DNA of 6,408 nt from NCBI GenBank assembly GCA_944376975.1, contig CALWEE010000102.1, positions 1-6,408 of the forward strand. The letters run 5' to 3'. The translations under genes were made by a program, and so were the position numbers. This DNA comes from an uncultured Lachnospiraceae bacterium. Lineage in GTDB: Bacteria > Bacillota > Clostridia > Lachnospirales > Lachnospiraceae. The notes beneath the pieces are model-generated. The model saw only the letters and a program-made list of their open reading frames with translations. It ran no database searches and was not told the origin of the DNA. This document shows positions 5,075-6,408 of this stretch, piece after piece; the stretch's first letter is position 1; the number at the start of each line of letters is the position of its first letter.

Positions 5075-6197
5075 ATCCGACCAAAAACGCCGCGGCCGCG
5101 GCAAGGATCCCTAAAAACACCAGGTTCCACACCGTAAATACTTTCATGAACCGCCCCCGCTCATCCGGGTACTGGACCGCGAACAGCTTAAAGGAGATCA
5201 GGCTGGCCAAAGACGCGATCAACGTGCCCAGGCCGCCCAGATTGACGCCGGTAAGCAGCGCCGGTATATCTTCTGAAAATCCGGAAAGCAGGATGGCCGC
5301 CGGCACATTGCTGATCACCTGGCTCGCAAGGACGCCGGCCCATAATTCCCGGCCGCCCACCAGGCTGGCCAGCAGGGCGCTCACCTCCGGAAGCCGTTTC
5401 ACATTCCCTATGAAAACAAAAAAGCATATGAAGGTAAACAGCAGAAAATAGTCCACCCGCCCGAACAGCTTCCGGTCCGCCGCCCAGGTGGCCAGGATGA
5501 CGCACAGAAGGACCGGCAGATACGGCAGCACGCGGAAAACCACCAGCAGGCACAGGATGAGCAAGGCCGCGAACACGGCCAGCTTTACGGCAAAGTTTTC
5601 CCGGTATCCATCTGCCTTTTCTTTTACCGTTTCCGCCGTCAGTTTTTCTTTTTTCCCGGTCAGAAGGACCGCCGCCAGAAGGATCAGGGCCAGCGCCGCG
5701 TAAGGCAGCACCGCTTTCACAAACTGACCAGAAGTCATTTCAAATGCCGAGTACAGATACAGGTTCTGAGGATTGCCGATGGGCGTGGCCATGCTTCCCA
5801 GGTTCGCCGCTATCGTCTCCAAAACGACCCATTTCAGCGCGTTCTTCTCCTGGCCGGTCATGCGGCAGACCATGATGGTAAACGGCACGAACGTGATCAG
5901 GGTCACGTCGTTGGTGATGACCATGCTGCAAAAAAAGCAGAGGAACCCCAGGGCCAGCGACAGGCTCACCGATGTTTTCACCCGTTTCAGCAAAATGTGG
6001 CCGAGGCTCGCGAACACGCCCAGATCCTGAAATCCGGCCACGATGATCATGAGACAGAACAAAAGGGATAAGGTGCGGTAATCCGGGTAAGACAGATAGA
6101 CCCGATCCGGATGGATCAGGAACGCGGATACCACGGCCAACAGGAAGGAAATGGAGAACACGGTCTCCCGCCTGAAAAAATCTTTTATCCTGTACAT
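5073..6197 (-). CDS. SLC13/ArsB-type (ion transporter superfamily) membrane permease
   Basis: This 374-residue protein is very hydrophobic, with about 10-11 membrane segments. It shows the repeated re-entrant motifs of the ion transporter superfamily (ArsB, NhaD, CitM, SLC13/DASS): VITNDVTLITFVP (93-105) with ANLGSMATPIGNPQNL (131-146) in the first half, and VISNVPAAILLSG (294-306) with GVNLGGLGTLIAS (317-329) in the second. The asparagines in TND and SNV match positions that bind substrate or sodium in this superfamily. A charged loop (181-200) separates the halves. It is shorter than ArsB or CitM (about 420-430), but compact relatives of this length are common in Clostridia. The substrate may be a di- or tricarboxylate, another anion or Na+/H+; no ars or citrate genes are present to decide. 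ATG 6195-6197 follows a weak GGCAGG site 9 nt upstream. Confidence 0.92.
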   Translation of the reverse strand: MYRIKDFFRRETVFSISFLLAVVSAFLIHPDRVYLSYPDYRTLSLLFCLMIIVAGFQDLGVFASLGHILLKRVKTSVSLSLALGFLCFFCSMVITNDVTLITFVPFTIMVCRMTGQEKNALKWVVLETIAANLGSMATPIGNPQNLYLYSAFEMTSGQFVKAVLPYAALALILLAAVLLTGKKEKLTAETVKEKADGYRENFAVKLAVFAALLILCLLVVFRVLPYLPVLLCVILATWAADRKLFGRVDYFLLFTFICFFVFIGNVKRLPEVSALLASLVGGRELWAGVLASQVISNVPAAILLSGFSEDIPALLTGVNLGGLGTLIASLASLISFKLFAVQYPDERGRFMKVFTVWNLVFLGILAAAAAFLVG

Positions 6198-6240
6198 GTA
6201 TCATAACCTGCCTTTTTGTCTTTTGTTTTTCACTGAAAGC

Positions 6241-6269
6241 ATTATACTACACTATGTACGTTTCTTCCA
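6241..6269 (-). promoter_or_regulatory. Candidate promoter of the permease gene
   Basis: On the minus strand a perfect TATAAT (6241-6246) lies 43 nt before the ATG. The hexamer 17 nt further upstream is TGGAAG (6264-6269), a weak -35. This suggests the permease is its own transcription unit rather than part of an operon entering from the right. Confidence 0.6.
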
Positions 6270-6340
6270 GATAAAAGAAAGGTTTTGGCTTACGCGTGCT
6301 GATGGAGGTATTTTGGTGATGTCATGGTAAGAATAAAAAA
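6270..6340. other. AT-rich gap with no clear feature
   Basis: Nothing convincing was found here. A GGAGG (6304-6308) stands 10 nt before an ATG that opens only a three-codon frame (Met-Ser-Trp-stop). A 6-bp inverted repeat, GGTGAT (6315-6320) with ATCACC (6340-6345), has a 19-nt loop and is too weak to call a terminator. Confidence 0.4.
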
Positions 6341-6408
6341 TCACCCTTTTCGTTGCAATACCCATTTTGCATGTCGTGTTTTTCCTTCCGCTTCCACTAA
6401 TCCTTCTC
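6341..6408 (-). CDS. Possible C-terminal end of an unknown gene, cut by the right edge
   Basis: The minus strand is open from the edge to a TGA at 6341-6343, encoding 21 residues that include GKTRHAKWVLQRKG. I do not recognise it. Its codons (TTA, TTG, CGA, ACA, GCA, CAA) are those the neighbouring genes avoid, so if coding it may be acquired DNA or part of a mobile element. A plus-strand frame from ATG 6324 is also open to the edge but lacks a well-placed ribosome site. A 21-codon open stretch can arise by chance. Confidence 0.22.
   Translation of the reverse strand, partial: EGLVEAEGKTRHAKWVLQRKG

Noticed and set aside
5740..6204. 154-codon minus-strand frame overlapping the permease start
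   Set aside because: It is a frame-shifted reading of the permease gene, without membrane segments or motifs, while the 5073-6197 frame has clear transporter motifs.
6324..6408. Plus-strand frame open to the right edge from ATG 6324
   Set aside because: The GGAGG at 6304-6308 is 15 nt away, too far for that start, and the 28 residues show no recognisable pattern.
1..6408. CRISPR arrays, tRNA or rRNA genes, insertion-sequence ends
   Set aside because: No regularly spaced repeats, no rRNA-like stretch, no tRNA cloverleaf and no transposase were seen by eye on either strand.

Overview
The window looks like chromosome from an anaerobic Gram-positive bacterium of the Clostridia, most likely Lachnospiraceae or a close relative. 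The clues are an Rnf complex gene, a Csp-type S8 protease without signal peptide, an HPr-family protein with the regulatory-serine region typical of Firmicutes, strong AGGAGG-type ribosome sites with some GTG starts, and sigma-A-like TATAAT boxes. The genes are moderately GC-rich and the gaps clearly AT-rich. The taxon is inferred from gene content only.

Layout. (1) Minus strand, 1-1380: an RnfC-like iron-sulfur protein that runs off the left edge. It keeps both 4Fe-4S motifs, has lost the usual flavin/NADH motifs, and continues without a stop into what looks like the start of RnfD. (2) Minus strand, 1430-3118: a complete subtilisin-like S8 protease. A near-perfect 20-bp palindrome lies in the 49-bp gap between these two genes. 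(3) Plus strand, 3238-3429: a 63-residue two-helix membrane protein with a strong promoter and ribosome site, divergent from the protease. (4) 3430-3698: a gap without genes, holding a TATAAT box, two hairpins and a bidirectional terminator, which together suggest a small RNA of about 145 nt. (5) Minus strand, 3699-3968: a lone HPr-family protein. (6) Plus strand, 4123-5028: an AraC-family regulator, divergent from the HPr gene. (7) Minus strand, 5073-6197: an SLC13/ArsB-type permease, convergent with the regulator across a shared bidirectional terminator. (8) 6198-6408: the permease promoter, then AT-rich sequence with a possible 21-codon gene end at the right edge.

How they fit together. 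Most genes have their own promoters, so this is a row of short transcription units rather than one pathway. The protease and Rnf gene could be co-transcribed. The AraC regulator is well placed to act on the HPr gene, on itself, or on the convergent permease, but the sequence does not show which. The least ordinary points are the fused and degenerate RnfC and the candidate small RNA.
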